Shown here one piece after another: positions 1-5,073 of a DNA stretch of 9,907 bases (within the stretch, counting starts at the first letter, position 1; each line of letters begins with the position of its first letter). Both the position numbers and the translations under genes were made by a program. This DNA comes from Acidimicrobiia bacterium (GTDB lineage Bacteria; Actinomycetota; Acidimicrobiia; Spongiisociales; ZC4RG35), in contig WHTL01000127.1 of the NCBI GenBank assembly GCA_009377735.1, positions 1 to 9,907 of the forward strand, read 5' to 3'. Below the pieces are notes generated by a model. The model was not told the origin of the DNA. It did no database searches and saw only the letters and a list, made by a program, of their open reading frames with translations.

Positions 1-474
1 CTCCACAGCGTCGGCGGAACACTGGGAAAGGTGGAAGCATTTGTGTTCGCAACGCGAATCACACGGGTGACCAGGGAGCTGTACCAGCGCAATGCCGTCG
101 AGGCAATCTCATCTGTTTCGGAGACTGTCGAGGACTGGGCCGGTGGCACCCGGATCGGAGAGTCGATCCGGACCTTCAACCTCGAATGGTCACGCCGCAT
201 GGTGCGGGGCGGGCCGGTGGCCTTGATTATCTCGGATGGATGGGAGAGGGGTAACCCTGAGGTGCTGGCAACGGAGATGGCACGGTTGCGTCGAACCATG
301 CACCGGGTGATATGGCTCAACCCGCTATCAGGTAGGGAGGGGTTCTCGCCGGAGACCAGGGGGATGAGAGCAGCCCTGCCCCACGTCGACGACTTCCTCC
401 CCGTTGGCAACCTCCACGACCTCGCCACTCTGGTTGGGGTTCTAGAGTCGATACCGGAGGTGATCGTACGATGA
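1..474 (+). CDS. coxE: CoxE-like VWA-domain protein, 3' part only
   Basis: The reading frame is open from base 1, so the true start lies left of the window and 157 C-terminal residues are visible. The sequence matches the second half of a CoxE-type von Willebrand A domain. It has the FVFATRITRVTRELY strand and helix, a GGTRIGESI loop that would supply the MIDAS threonine, an IISDGWERG strand and turn with the second MIDAS aspartate, and the family hallmark IWLNPLSG followed by MRAALPHVDDFLPVGNLHDL. The first MIDAS element (DxSxS) must be upstream. In carbon monoxide dehydrogenase operons CoxE works with the CoxD AAA ATPase to mature the Mo/Cu centre of the large subunit; that role is known for the family and inferred here. 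The stop overlaps the next start as ATGA (471-474), so the two genes are probably translationally coupled. A CoxE homologue serving another xanthine-oxidase-type enzyme is possible. Confidence 0.85.
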   Translation, partial: LHSVGGTLGKVEAFVFATRITRVTRELYQRNAVEAISSVSETVEDWAGGTRIGESIRTFNLEWSRRMVRGGPVALIISDGWERGNPEVLATEMARLRRTMHRVIWLNPLSGREGFSPETRGMRAALPHVDDFLPVGNLHDLATLVGVLESIPEVIVR

Positions 475-773
475 CGAACCAAACAGCCGAGAAATGGGTT
501 AGCGAGGGCAAGAAGGTCGCCGTGGCTACCGTGATCGCCACAGCGGGACCGGCACCTCGACCCGTTGGATCCACCTTCGCCGTCTCCTCGGAGGGCGACA
601 TGGAGGGCTCGGTGTCGGGAGGGTGCGTCGAGAACGATGTGGCGGAACGGGCCGGCACGGTGATGAAGACCGGAGAGGTCGAGGTGGTCGACTACGGGAT
701 CTCCGACGACGACGCATTTGCCGTGGGGCTGGCGTGTGGGGGAAGTATCAGGGTGATGATCGAACCGTGGTGA
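471..773 (+). CDS. XdhC/CoxI N-terminal domain protein (separate gene)
   Basis: A 100-residue protein made up almost entirely of the XdhC_CoxI N-terminal domain. Motifs seen are VATVIATAGPAPRPVGSTF, the SGGCVEND glycine/cysteine loop, and the closing LACGGSIRVMIEPW. XdhC-family proteins bind molybdenum cofactor and help sulfurate and insert it into xanthine-dehydrogenase-type enzymes; CoxF and CoxI are the family members in CO dehydrogenase operons. The ATG lies in the ATGA overlap with the coxE-like gene. The gene ends exactly where the linker to the Rossmann domain begins in a full-length XdhC, and the next gene supplies that domain in another frame. Two complete genes are more likely than a frameshift, because a GTG start overlaps this stop and neither half is damaged. 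Confidence 0.85.
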   Translation: MTNQTAEKWVSEGKKVAVATVIATAGPAPRPVGSTFAVSSEGDMEGSVSGGCVENDVAERAGTVMKTGEVEVVDYGISDDDAFAVGLACGGSIRVMIEPW

Positions 774-1534
774 TCGCCCCGGTGGTGGCCGCCGTCGACA
801 GACTGGTATCCGAGGGCGGTATCGGAGCTCGGGCGACAGTGGTATCAGGTGATGCCGCGGGGGTGTCGGCGGCGATCGATGCCATCAACGGCACCATCCT
901 TGAAGGCAGGCTCCCTGACGAAATCACAGAAGAGGTAATAGGGGATGCCAGGCTTCTCGCCGAAGTGGAACTTTCGGCGACACTCGATTACGACGGGGTG
1001 GAGGTTTTCATCGATCTAGAGGCCCCACCGCGGACACTGCTCATCGTCGGGGCTGTCCATGTCGGTCAGGCCCTTGCAGCCCACGCCAAACTCTCCGGAT
1101 ACCGGGTGGTGGTCACCGACCCACGACCTGCTTTTGCCACCGACGAGCGTTTCCCAGAATGCGAGATCCTGGTGGGATGGCCCGACGACGTTGCCGACGA
1201 ACTACCTCTTGATCTCCGCACTTTCGTGGCTGTTCTTTCCCACGATGCCCGGTTCGAGGACCCCATGTGGCCACTGGTTCTTCGTTCGCCGGTGCGTTAC
1301 ATCGGTGCCATGGGATCTTCCAAGACCGCAAACGACCGCAGGGATCGTCTGGTCGCGGCTGGCTACTCCGACGAGGAGATAGATCGGATCCACGGTCCGG
1401 TCGGTATCGACCTGGGCGGCGACTCCGCCGACGAGATCGCCCTCTCCATCCTCGCCGAGATGACCTCCGTGGCCAGAGCCGGCGGTGTCTTCCCCGCCAC
1501 CACCGGCCACCGCGTCCGCATAGCCAAGACGTAG
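770..1534 (+). CDS. XdhC/CoxI C-terminal Rossmann-domain protein
   Basis: From the GTG at 770 this gives 254 residues. Residues 1-85 are a linker and small domain. Residues 88-119 form a Rossmann start (TLLIVGAVHVGQAL, then VVVTDPRP), followed by LSHDARFE (157-164), the conserved YIGAMGSSKTANDRRDRL (177-194) and IHGPVGIDLGGDSADEIALS (208-227). These are the hallmarks of the XdhC C-terminal domain, which acts in molybdenum cofactor sulfuration and insertion into molybdo-hydroxylases. The start is chosen at 770 because it makes a GTGA overlap with the preceding XdhC N-terminal gene and because sequence further upstream in this frame is unrelated. The frame is open back to 623, but that part only shadows the first gene. 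The two proteins probably act as one split XdhC. The GAVHVG form of the usual GAGHVG loop is, from memory, common in CoxI-type members. Confidence 0.88.
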   Translation: MIAPVVAAVDRLVSEGGIGARATVVSGDAAGVSAAIDAINGTILEGRLPDEITEEVIGDARLLAEVELSATLDYDGVEVFIDLEAPPRTLLIVGAVHVGQALAAHAKLSGYRVVVTDPRPAFATDERFPECEILVGWPDDVADELPLDLRTFVAVLSHDARFEDPMWPLVLRSPVRYIGAMGSSKTANDRRDRLVAAGYSDEEIDRIHGPVGIDLGGDSADEIALSILAEMTSVARAGGVFPATTGHRVRIAKT

Positions 1535-1544
1535 GGCTGGTCAG

Positions 1545-1669
1545 CGAACCCAGGGTTCCCACGCCCGCTGAGCGACGCTGGCAGCCCTAAGTTCGACCTC
1601 GGTGTGTCGAGGCTACGAACCCAGGGTTATCACGGTCGCTCAGCGAGGTCCCCGGCCCAGAGTTCGAAC
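1545..1669. repeat. 71-bp imperfect tandem repeat, two copies
   Basis: Three blocks recur with exactly the same 71-base offset: CGAACCCAGGGTT (1545 and 1616), CGCTSAGCGA (1566 and 1637) and AGTTCGA (1590 and 1661). The sequence between them is only partly similar. Each unit carries odd-centred dyads: GAACCC-A-GGGTTC in the first copy (its last base is lost in the second) and CGCT-S-AGCG in both. Between the units, 1591-1620 can fold into a stem-loop (GTTCG and CCTCG pairing with CGAGG and CGAAC, loop GTGTGT). No coding signal is seen. It fills most of the gap between the XdhC gene and the nucleotidyltransferase gene. Confidence 0.65.
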
Positions 1670-1688
1670 CGGGTTGGGCTCACTCTTC

Positions 1689-1709
1689 CCCCCCGCCGTT
1701 GGCGGGGGG
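1689..1709 (+). other. Strong GC hairpin, possible terminator or leader structure
   Basis: A perfect 9-bp stem, CCCCCCGCC / GGCGGGGGG, closes a GTT loop. It lies 26 bases before the nucleotidyltransferase ATG and 155 bases after the XdhC stop. No T-run follows on either strand, so a classical rho-independent terminator is not shown. It could still end transcription from the coxE/xdhC operon, or shape a leader RNA. Confidence 0.5.
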
Positions 1710-1718
1710 ACGAGGCAC

Positions 1719-1724
1719 TACAGT
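1719..1724 (+). promoter_or_regulatory. Possible -10 box of the nucleotidyltransferase gene
   Basis: TACAGT fits the TAnnnT pattern and ends 10 bases before the ATG at 1735, which has no Shine-Dalgarno sequence. A transcript from here would have a leader of only a few bases. No well-spaced -35 box is seen: a TTGGCG at 1699 gives only a 14-base spacer and lies inside the hairpin. Confidence 0.3.
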
Positions 1725-1734
1725 TGCGGTTCGC

Positions 1735-2334
1735 ATGTCTATCGCCGTACTCGTCCTTGCCGCTGGTGGTTCCAAACGACTGGGTCGCCCCAAGCAGTTG
1801 GAGCCGTGGGGAGATTCGACCCTGTTGGGTCACATACTCGGCAAGGTGGCGAAGCTGGGTATCGAAGAGCAATGGGTGGTGTTGGGTTCCGGGGCAGACG
1901 AGATCATCGACAATGTCGACCTCGAAGGGTGGAACGTGGTGGACAACCTGGAGTGGCAGGAGGGAATTGCATCGTCCATCAGGGTTGGTCTCGATGCACT
2001 GGTGCAACTCACCGAGGTGGAGACGGCGGTCATAGTCCTCGGTGACCAGCCAGGAATCCCCGACGAGGTAATCCCAACCCTCCTCGAGGAGCACCGAGCG
2101 TCGGAACGGCCGGTGACGGTGCCGAAGTATCGCTACACGCGATCCAACCCGGCAGTAGTCGACCGCTCCCATTGGTCCCGTCTCATGAGCCTTGAGGGCG
2201 ATGAGGGTGCCATGAGGCTCTTCGTCGCTCATCCGGAGTGGCTGAAGGAAGTGTGGTTTGAGCATCTGCCTCCCTTCGATATCGACACCGATATGGACAT
2301 CGCGGAGCATCGCCCTCGTCGTCGCCCTTCGTGA
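1735..2334 (+). CDS. MobA/MocA-like nucleotidyltransferase
   Basis: A 199-residue protein of the MobA-like NTP transferase family. It has the nucleotide-binding signature VLVLAAGGSKRLGRPKQL (5-22), a WQEGIASSIRVGLDAL segment (74-89) and the metal-binding VLGDQPGIP (101-109), and it ends with DIDTDMD (182-188), like the family's usual DIDTPED. MocA-type enzymes attach CMP (MobA, GMP) to molybdopterin. Beside coxE and xdhC genes, cofactor maturation for a molybdo-hydroxylase is the natural role, with CMP the likely nucleotide; this is inferred from context. The ATG at 1735 is chosen because the protein then begins right at the first beta-strand; the open frame reaches 1699 but covers the hairpin. 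One oddity is GDEGAM (155-160), where the family usually has GDxGAR. Other members of this fold act on sugar phosphates, but the motif set fits the molybdopterin branch best. Confidence 0.85.
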   Translation: MSIAVLVLAAGGSKRLGRPKQLEPWGDSTLLGHILGKVAKLGIEEQWVVLGSGADEIIDNVDLEGWNVVDNLEWQEGIASSIRVGLDALVQLTEVETAVIVLGDQPGIPDEVIPTLLEEHRASERPVTVPKYRYTRSNPAVVDRSHWSRLMSLEGDEGAMRLFVAHPEWLKEVWFEHLPPFDIDTDMDIAEHRPRRRPS

Positions 2335-2339
2335 TTTGA

Positions 2340-2354
2340 CGGTGTGTTTCACCG
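2340..2354 (+). other. Small stem-loop after the nucleotidyltransferase gene
   Basis: CGGTG (2340-2344) and CACCG (2350-2354) can pair around a TGTTT loop five bases after the stop codon. The stem is short and no T-run follows, so a terminator role is only possible. Confidence 0.25.
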
Positions 2355-2406
2355 GTGGTCGAGAATCGTTGAGGTGATTCGTGGGACGGATCGCGTCTGG
2401 AGTGGG

Positions 2407-2437
2407 TAGAGTGCAGTCGATCGAGAACCAAGGAAGG
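2407..2437 (+). promoter_or_regulatory. Possible -10 box and ribosome binding site of the DUF4332 gene
   Basis: TAGAGT (2407-2412) fits the TAnnnT -10 pattern, with a weak GGGACG 17 bases upstream. AGGAAGG (2431-2437) is a good Shine-Dalgarno sequence. It sits 38 bases ahead of the first canonical in-frame start (GTG 2476), too far to serve it, but at normal distance from in-frame codon ATC 2443. Confidence 0.4.
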
Positions 2438-2475
2438 GTGTCATCGCGAGTCTTGGCGACGTCCATTTCATATCA

Positions 2476-2847
2476 GTGAGGGACGCCACGAAACTTAGAA
2501 AGGCGGGGGTGAGGACCACCGAGAGCCTCCTCAGAAAGGCGGCGAACCGAGGAGACCGCAAACGTCTCTCTGATACCACAGGTATTCCCACATCGACGAT
2601 CCTTTCGTGGTCGCGATGTGCAGACATGATGCGTGTCAAGGGGATCGGGTCGGAATACTGCGAACTCCTGGAAGCGGTCCGAGTTCGAACCGTGGAAGAG
2701 CTTGCGACGAGTGACGCGGTTCTCCTTGCCCGGACGATCAGCGATGCCAACCAGAAGAATGGCCTGGTGCGACGTGTTCCCACGGAGAAGATGATCGCCG
2801 CGTGGGTGGAGCGAGCAGCGGCGTTGCAGTCGACCGTCACCTCCTAA
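2476..2847 (+). CDS. DUF4332 helix-hairpin-helix protein
   Basis: From GTG 2476 this gives 123 residues. It resembles DUF4332 proteins: an opening KLRKAGVRTTESLLRKAA, then LSDTTGIPTSTILSWSRCAD (31-50), a helix-hairpin-helix-like MMRVKGIGSEYCELLEA (51-67) with VRTVEELA, and a final LVRRVPTEKMIAAWVERA (97-114). The domain is found alone or fused to others. Its function is unknown, though the fold suggests nucleic acid or protein binding. The start is uncertain. The frame is open back to 2410, and residues coded just upstream (SLGDVHFISVRDATKLRKAG) line up with the family's usual N-terminal I-x-GIG-x3-A-x2-L helix, so translation may begin near 2443. No promoter-like sequence separates the upstream nucleotidyltransferase from a possible shared transcript. 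Confidence 0.75.
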   Translation: MRDATKLRKAGVRTTESLLRKAANRGDRKRLSDTTGIPTSTILSWSRCADMMRVKGIGSEYCELLEAVRVRTVEELATSDAVLLARTISDANQKNGLVRRVPTEKMIAAWVERAAALQSTVTS

Positions 2848-2863
2848 GTCGACAACACACCTT

Positions 2864-2913
2864 TGCTAGCAGTGTGCTTGCAACTGCTAGCAGTCTCTGT
2901 TAGTGTGGCCCCT
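2864..2913 (+). promoter_or_regulatory. XRE-gene promoter with three TGCTWGCA boxes
   Basis: A -35 TTGCAA (2878-2883) and a -10 TAGTGT (2901-2906) are separated by 17 bases. The expected transcription start falls at or next to the GTG at 2914, giving a leaderless mRNA. Three palindromic octamers, TGCTAGCA (2864-2871), TGCTTGCA (2875-2882) and TGCTAGCA (2885-2892), lie 11 and 10 bases apart start to start, so all face the same side of the helix. The middle box overlaps the -35, and the third lies in the spacer. This is what an autorepressor operator would look like; the downstream XRE protein is the obvious candidate ligand. Confidence 0.65.
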
Positions 2914-3273
2914 GTGAACGAGAGCAAGCCCGACGTCGGAACCTTCATCCGGGACCAGCGGGAACGAGCCAATTTGTCATTACGACGGTTGGCTGAGACC
3001 GCCGGGATATCCAACCCCTATCTGAGCCAGATAGAGCGCGGGATCAGACGACCCTCTGCACAGATTCTCAAGCAGCTCTCCAGAGCACTCGAGATATCTG
3101 CCGAGACTCTCTACACCCAGGCAGGGTTGATAGACGAGGGAACGTCCTCACCAACCGTGGTAGAGGCAGTGGATGGCGATCAGAAGCTCTCACCCCGACA
3201 AAAGAAAGTACTACTAGACCTCTATAGGGCACTCGTCGAAGCAGGCGATGTGGCCGAGAACAACGAGGAGTAA
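2914..3273 (+). CDS. XRE-family helix-turn-helix regulator
   Basis: A 119-residue cytoplasmic DNA-binding protein. The Cro/CI-type HTH covers about residues 8-65: VGTFIRDQRERANLSLRRLA, then the recognition region ETAGISNPYLSQIERG, followed by RRPSAQILKQLSRALEISAE. The tail (about 70-119) includes LSPRQKKVLLDLYRAL, a likely helix for dimer contacts. GTG 2914 is chosen because the -10 box TAGTGT sits seven bases upstream, which suits a leaderless message, and because upstream in-frame codons fall inside the promoter. Its HTH closely resembles, from memory, that of the actinobacterial regulator family that includes M. tuberculosis Rv0474, which lies next to hbhA; the following gene here is also a small helical protein. 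Self-regulation through the TGCTWGCA boxes is inferred. Confidence 0.88.
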   Translation: MNESKPDVGTFIRDQRERANLSLRRLAETAGISNPYLSQIERGIRRPSAQILKQLSRALEISAETLYTQAGLIDEGTSSPTVVEAVDGDQKLSPRQKKVLLDLYRALVEAGDVAENNEE

Positions 3274-3278
3274 CAATC

Positions 3279-3617
3279 ATGGAACCCAAGACACTCGCAT
3301 ATGCAGCCATCGGTGCGCCAGTGACCATCGCCCGCACCGCCATCGAGAACGCCACGACTTACTGTAAGGACCTCTCCGAGAAGGGTGGGGGCTACCAGAA
3401 CCTCACCGACGAAAAGATCGCCGAATGGGCGACAGAGGGTGAGAAGGTCCTGAAGAACCTCACCGACTCCGAAATCGTCGAGGAAGTGGCGGGCAAGGTG
3501 GATATCGATAACGCCCGGACCCAGGTCTCGAAGCTTCGTGACCAACTCGAGGAGATGCTCGGCACCTGGCGCTCATCCTTCACCCCCGAGGTCGACGAGG
3601 ACACCAAGGCGAGCTGA
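3279..3617 (+). CDS. Small helical HBHA-like protein
   Basis: A 112-residue acidic protein starting at ATG 3279, with GAGGAG (3265-3270) as ribosome binding site inside the end of the preceding gene. Only five bases separate it from the XRE stop, so the two form an operon. Residues 1-25 (TLAYAAIGAPVTIARTAIEN) could form an amphipathic or hydrophobic helix. Residues 42-98 are charged and helical (KIAEWATEGEKVLKNL, ARTQVSKLRDQLEEML), suited to coiled-coil packing. There is one cysteine (29) and no signal peptide. Position after an Rv0474-like regulator and the YAAIGAP-type start suggest kinship with heparin-binding haemagglutinin/phasin-like proteins. The long Lys/Ala/Pro tail that binds heparan sulfate in mycobacteria is absent, so the adhesin function should not be assumed. 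A membrane-surface or lipid-inclusion protein is the more cautious guess. Confidence 0.75.
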   Translation: MEPKTLAYAAIGAPVTIARTAIENATTYCKDLSEKGGGYQNLTDEKIAEWATEGEKVLKNLTDSEIVEEVAGKVDIDNARTQVSKLRDQLEEMLGTWRSSFTPEVDEDTKAS

Positions 3618-3627
3618 GGCTGTTATT

Positions 3628-3650
3628 TCTGGGGGACTCCGTCCCCCAGA
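3628..3650 (+). terminator. 10-bp hairpin after the XRE operon
   Basis: TCTGGGGGAC (3628-3637) pairs fully with GTCCCCCAGA (3641-3650) around a TCC loop, ten bases after the helical-protein stop. No T-run follows, but such GC-rich hairpins commonly end transcription in actinobacteria. It ends in CCCCC like many dispersed intergenic repeats of this group, so it could also be a repeat-family member. Confidence 0.55.
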
Positions 3651-4041
3651 CCCCCTACGGCTGCCTCTGCCTCACCCCTCGCGTGGTCGGGGCCGTCCTA
3701 CCTCACCTCCGCGACTCGGTGTCTGTCTGTCGTGGCTATGTAATCGTCGGGTTCGGTGTGGTCTCTCCTGATGTCTTCCCTAGCTTCATGATCGGCTCCG
3801 CCTGAGATATCGCCCGTCGGGCTTGGGTGACTGCCACCGGCCTTGATATTGGTCGTGGCCAGTTCTCGAAAGCGGTTCGATGCCGCAGGAAGCAACAGTC
3901 TCACCTGGCCCACGAAGTCACTCATTGATTTTCTCCCCCCAGGAATCTGGGCACCACCGCGAGACGGCTGCGAAAGTGGCTCGATGTAGTGAGGGGGTTC
4001 TCGGACGTGCCAAACTCGCGGGAGTCGTGTCCGAGGTAACA
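3651..4041. other. Intergenic stretch before aroF
   Basis: No plus-strand gene is supported here; the open frame leading into aroF from 3880 lacks any family match. A CCCC/GGGG pair around 3676-3698 could fold weakly. GAGG (4033-4036) is the aroF ribosome binding site. I could not identify a convincing aroF promoter, a T-box or an aromatic-residue leader peptide. A 75-codon minus-strand frame (3698-3925) is listed separately. Confidence 0.6.
3698..3925 (-). CDS. Possible small protein of unknown function
   Basis: A 75-codon minus-strand frame starts at ATG 3925, preceded by GGGGGGAG seven bases upstream, which would be a strong Shine-Dalgarno sequence. The product begins MSDFVGQVRLLLPAASNRF, a plausible amphipathic helix, and continues as a hydrophilic, His/Asp/Arg-rich chain that looks disordered. 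I recognise no family. Third-position G+C appears lower than in the neighbouring genes, and no clear promoter is seen, so it may be chance. It would be transcribed divergently from aroF. Confidence 0.25.
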   Translation of the reverse strand: MSDFVGQVRLLLPAASNRFRELATTNIKAGGSHPSPTGDISGGADHEAREDIRRDHTEPDDYIATTDRHRVAEVR

Positions 4042-5052
4042 ATGATCATCGTGATGTCGCCCGACTCCGGTATGGCCGAGATCGAGGCAGTGGTACAAAG
4101 GCTCCATGAGGCGGGCTGCGAAGCCCACGTGTCCACTGGTGAAAGGCGTACGGTGATCGGTGCGATCGGTGACCGCGGTGCCATCACCTCGATCCCCTGG
4201 GAGGCGATCTCCGGCGTCGAGAAGGCAGTACCCGTTCTGAGTGAGTTCCGCTTCGTCAGCCGCGAATTCCAACACGAGGATTCCATCGTCGACGTAGGAG
4301 GAGTGCCGGTTGGCGGCAATACAGTCACGCTCATGGCTGGCCCCTGCGCGGTGGAGAGCCGTGACCAGCTCTTTCGTGCGGCAGAGGCGGTCCTGAAGGG
4401 TGGCGCCACCGTGCTGAGAGGAGACGCCTTCAAGCCACGCACCTCGCCCTATTCCTTCCAGGGTCTGGGGGAGGAGGGTCTGGAACTGCTCGCCGAGGCA
4501 AGGGAGCAGTTCGGACTGCCGTTTGTCGCCGAAGCCCTCGACCCACGTGATGTTGAGCTCATCTCTGGCTATGCAGACCTGATCCGAGTGGGGACACGCA
4601 ACATGGCCAATTTCACCCTGCTGACGGAACTGGGTCGTCAACCGAAGCCGGTCATGCTCAAGCGCGGTTTTACCGCCACCATCGAGGAATGGCTCAACGC
4701 CGCCGAGTACATCTACAAAGAGGGAAATCACAACATCATCATGGCCGAGCGTGGCATCCGCACTTTCGAGACCGCCTCCCGCAATACCCTCGACGTCACT
4801 GCCGTGCCCACTCTGCAGCGTCTCAGCCATCTTCCCGTGCTCATCGACCCCTCCCACTCCGGTGGGCGAAGGGACCTCGTTCTGCCTCTCTCCTTGGCAG
4901 GCGTCGCTGCCGGCGCACAGGCCCTGCTCGTCGATGTCCACCCCGCACCCGACGAGGCCAAGGTCGATGGCGCCCAGGCCATAGTCCCTGCCGAGTTCGA
5001 GGTGTTGGCCGACAAGGTGCGGGCGGTGGCGAGCGCCCTGGGAAGAGAATGA
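4042..5052 (+). CDS. aroF: DAHP synthase (3-deoxy-7-phosphoheptulonate synthase)
   Basis: A 336-residue enzyme joining phosphoenolpyruvate and erythrose 4-phosphate in the first shikimate-pathway step. Residues 1-70 are the ferredoxin-like regulatory domain (MIIVMSPDSG start, then SEFRFVSREF); the rest is the TIM barrel. Motifs seen are MAGPCAVES (98-106, Cys102 metal ligand), FKPRTSPYSFQG (130-141), VGTRNMANF (183-191), MLKRGF (205-210), ERGIRTFE (236-243), DPSHSGGRRD (269-278, His272) and DVHPAPDEAKVDGAQA (298-313, Asp309). Length and numbering follow the Thermotoga maritima enzyme closely. Oddities are Asp at 298, where that enzyme has the metal ligand Glu298, and RGDAFKPR in place of the usual RGGAFKPR. 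ATG 4042 is preferred because GAGG lies five bases ahead and the first strand starts there; an in-frame GTG at 4027 is possible. tyrA follows after 21 bases. Tyr/Phe feedback through the N-terminal domain is likely from the family. Confidence 0.95.
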   Translation: MIIVMSPDSGMAEIEAVVQRLHEAGCEAHVSTGERRTVIGAIGDRGAITSIPWEAISGVEKAVPVLSEFRFVSREFQHEDSIVDVGGVPVGGNTVTLMAGPCAVESRDQLFRAAEAVLKGGATVLRGDAFKPRTSPYSFQGLGEEGLELLAEAREQFGLPFVAEALDPRDVELISGYADLIRVGTRNMANFTLLTELGRQPKPVMLKRGFTATIEEWLNAAEYIYKEGNHNIIMAERGIRTFETASRNTLDVTAVPTLQRLSHLPVLIDPSHSGGRRDLVLPLSLAGVAAGAQALLVDVHPAPDEAKVDGAQAIVPAEFEVLADKVRAVASALGRE

Positions 5053-5073
5053 TGCCCGTCAGAGAGCACTGAT

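Noticed and set aside
623..769. Longer start for the XdhC Rossmann gene at 623
   Set aside because: The added residues are Arg/Gly-rich and lie in another frame of the XdhC N-terminal gene; the GTGA overlap at 770 explains the start better.
1546..1558. GAAC-N5-GTTC resembling an actinobacterial SOS (LexA) box
   Set aside because: The SOS box has a four-base spacer; here it is five, the second copy loses the last base, and the site is a repeat block far from a start codon.
1535..1734. A molybdenum-cofactor riboswitch or a tRNA-like element before the nucleotidyltransferase gene
   Set aside because: The 71-bp unit is near tRNA length and contains TTCGAA, but no acceptor or T-arm pairing forms on either strand. 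I could not match the known Moco RNA architecture.
1630..2466. A 278-codon minus-strand open frame opposite the nucleotidyltransferase gene
   Set aside because: It mirrors a gene with clear motifs and runs through the hairpin and repeats; no domain is seen.
3922..4941. A 339-codon minus-strand open frame opposite aroF
   Set aside because: It lies over a certain DAHP synthase gene and has no recognisable domain; it is a high-GC antisense shadow.
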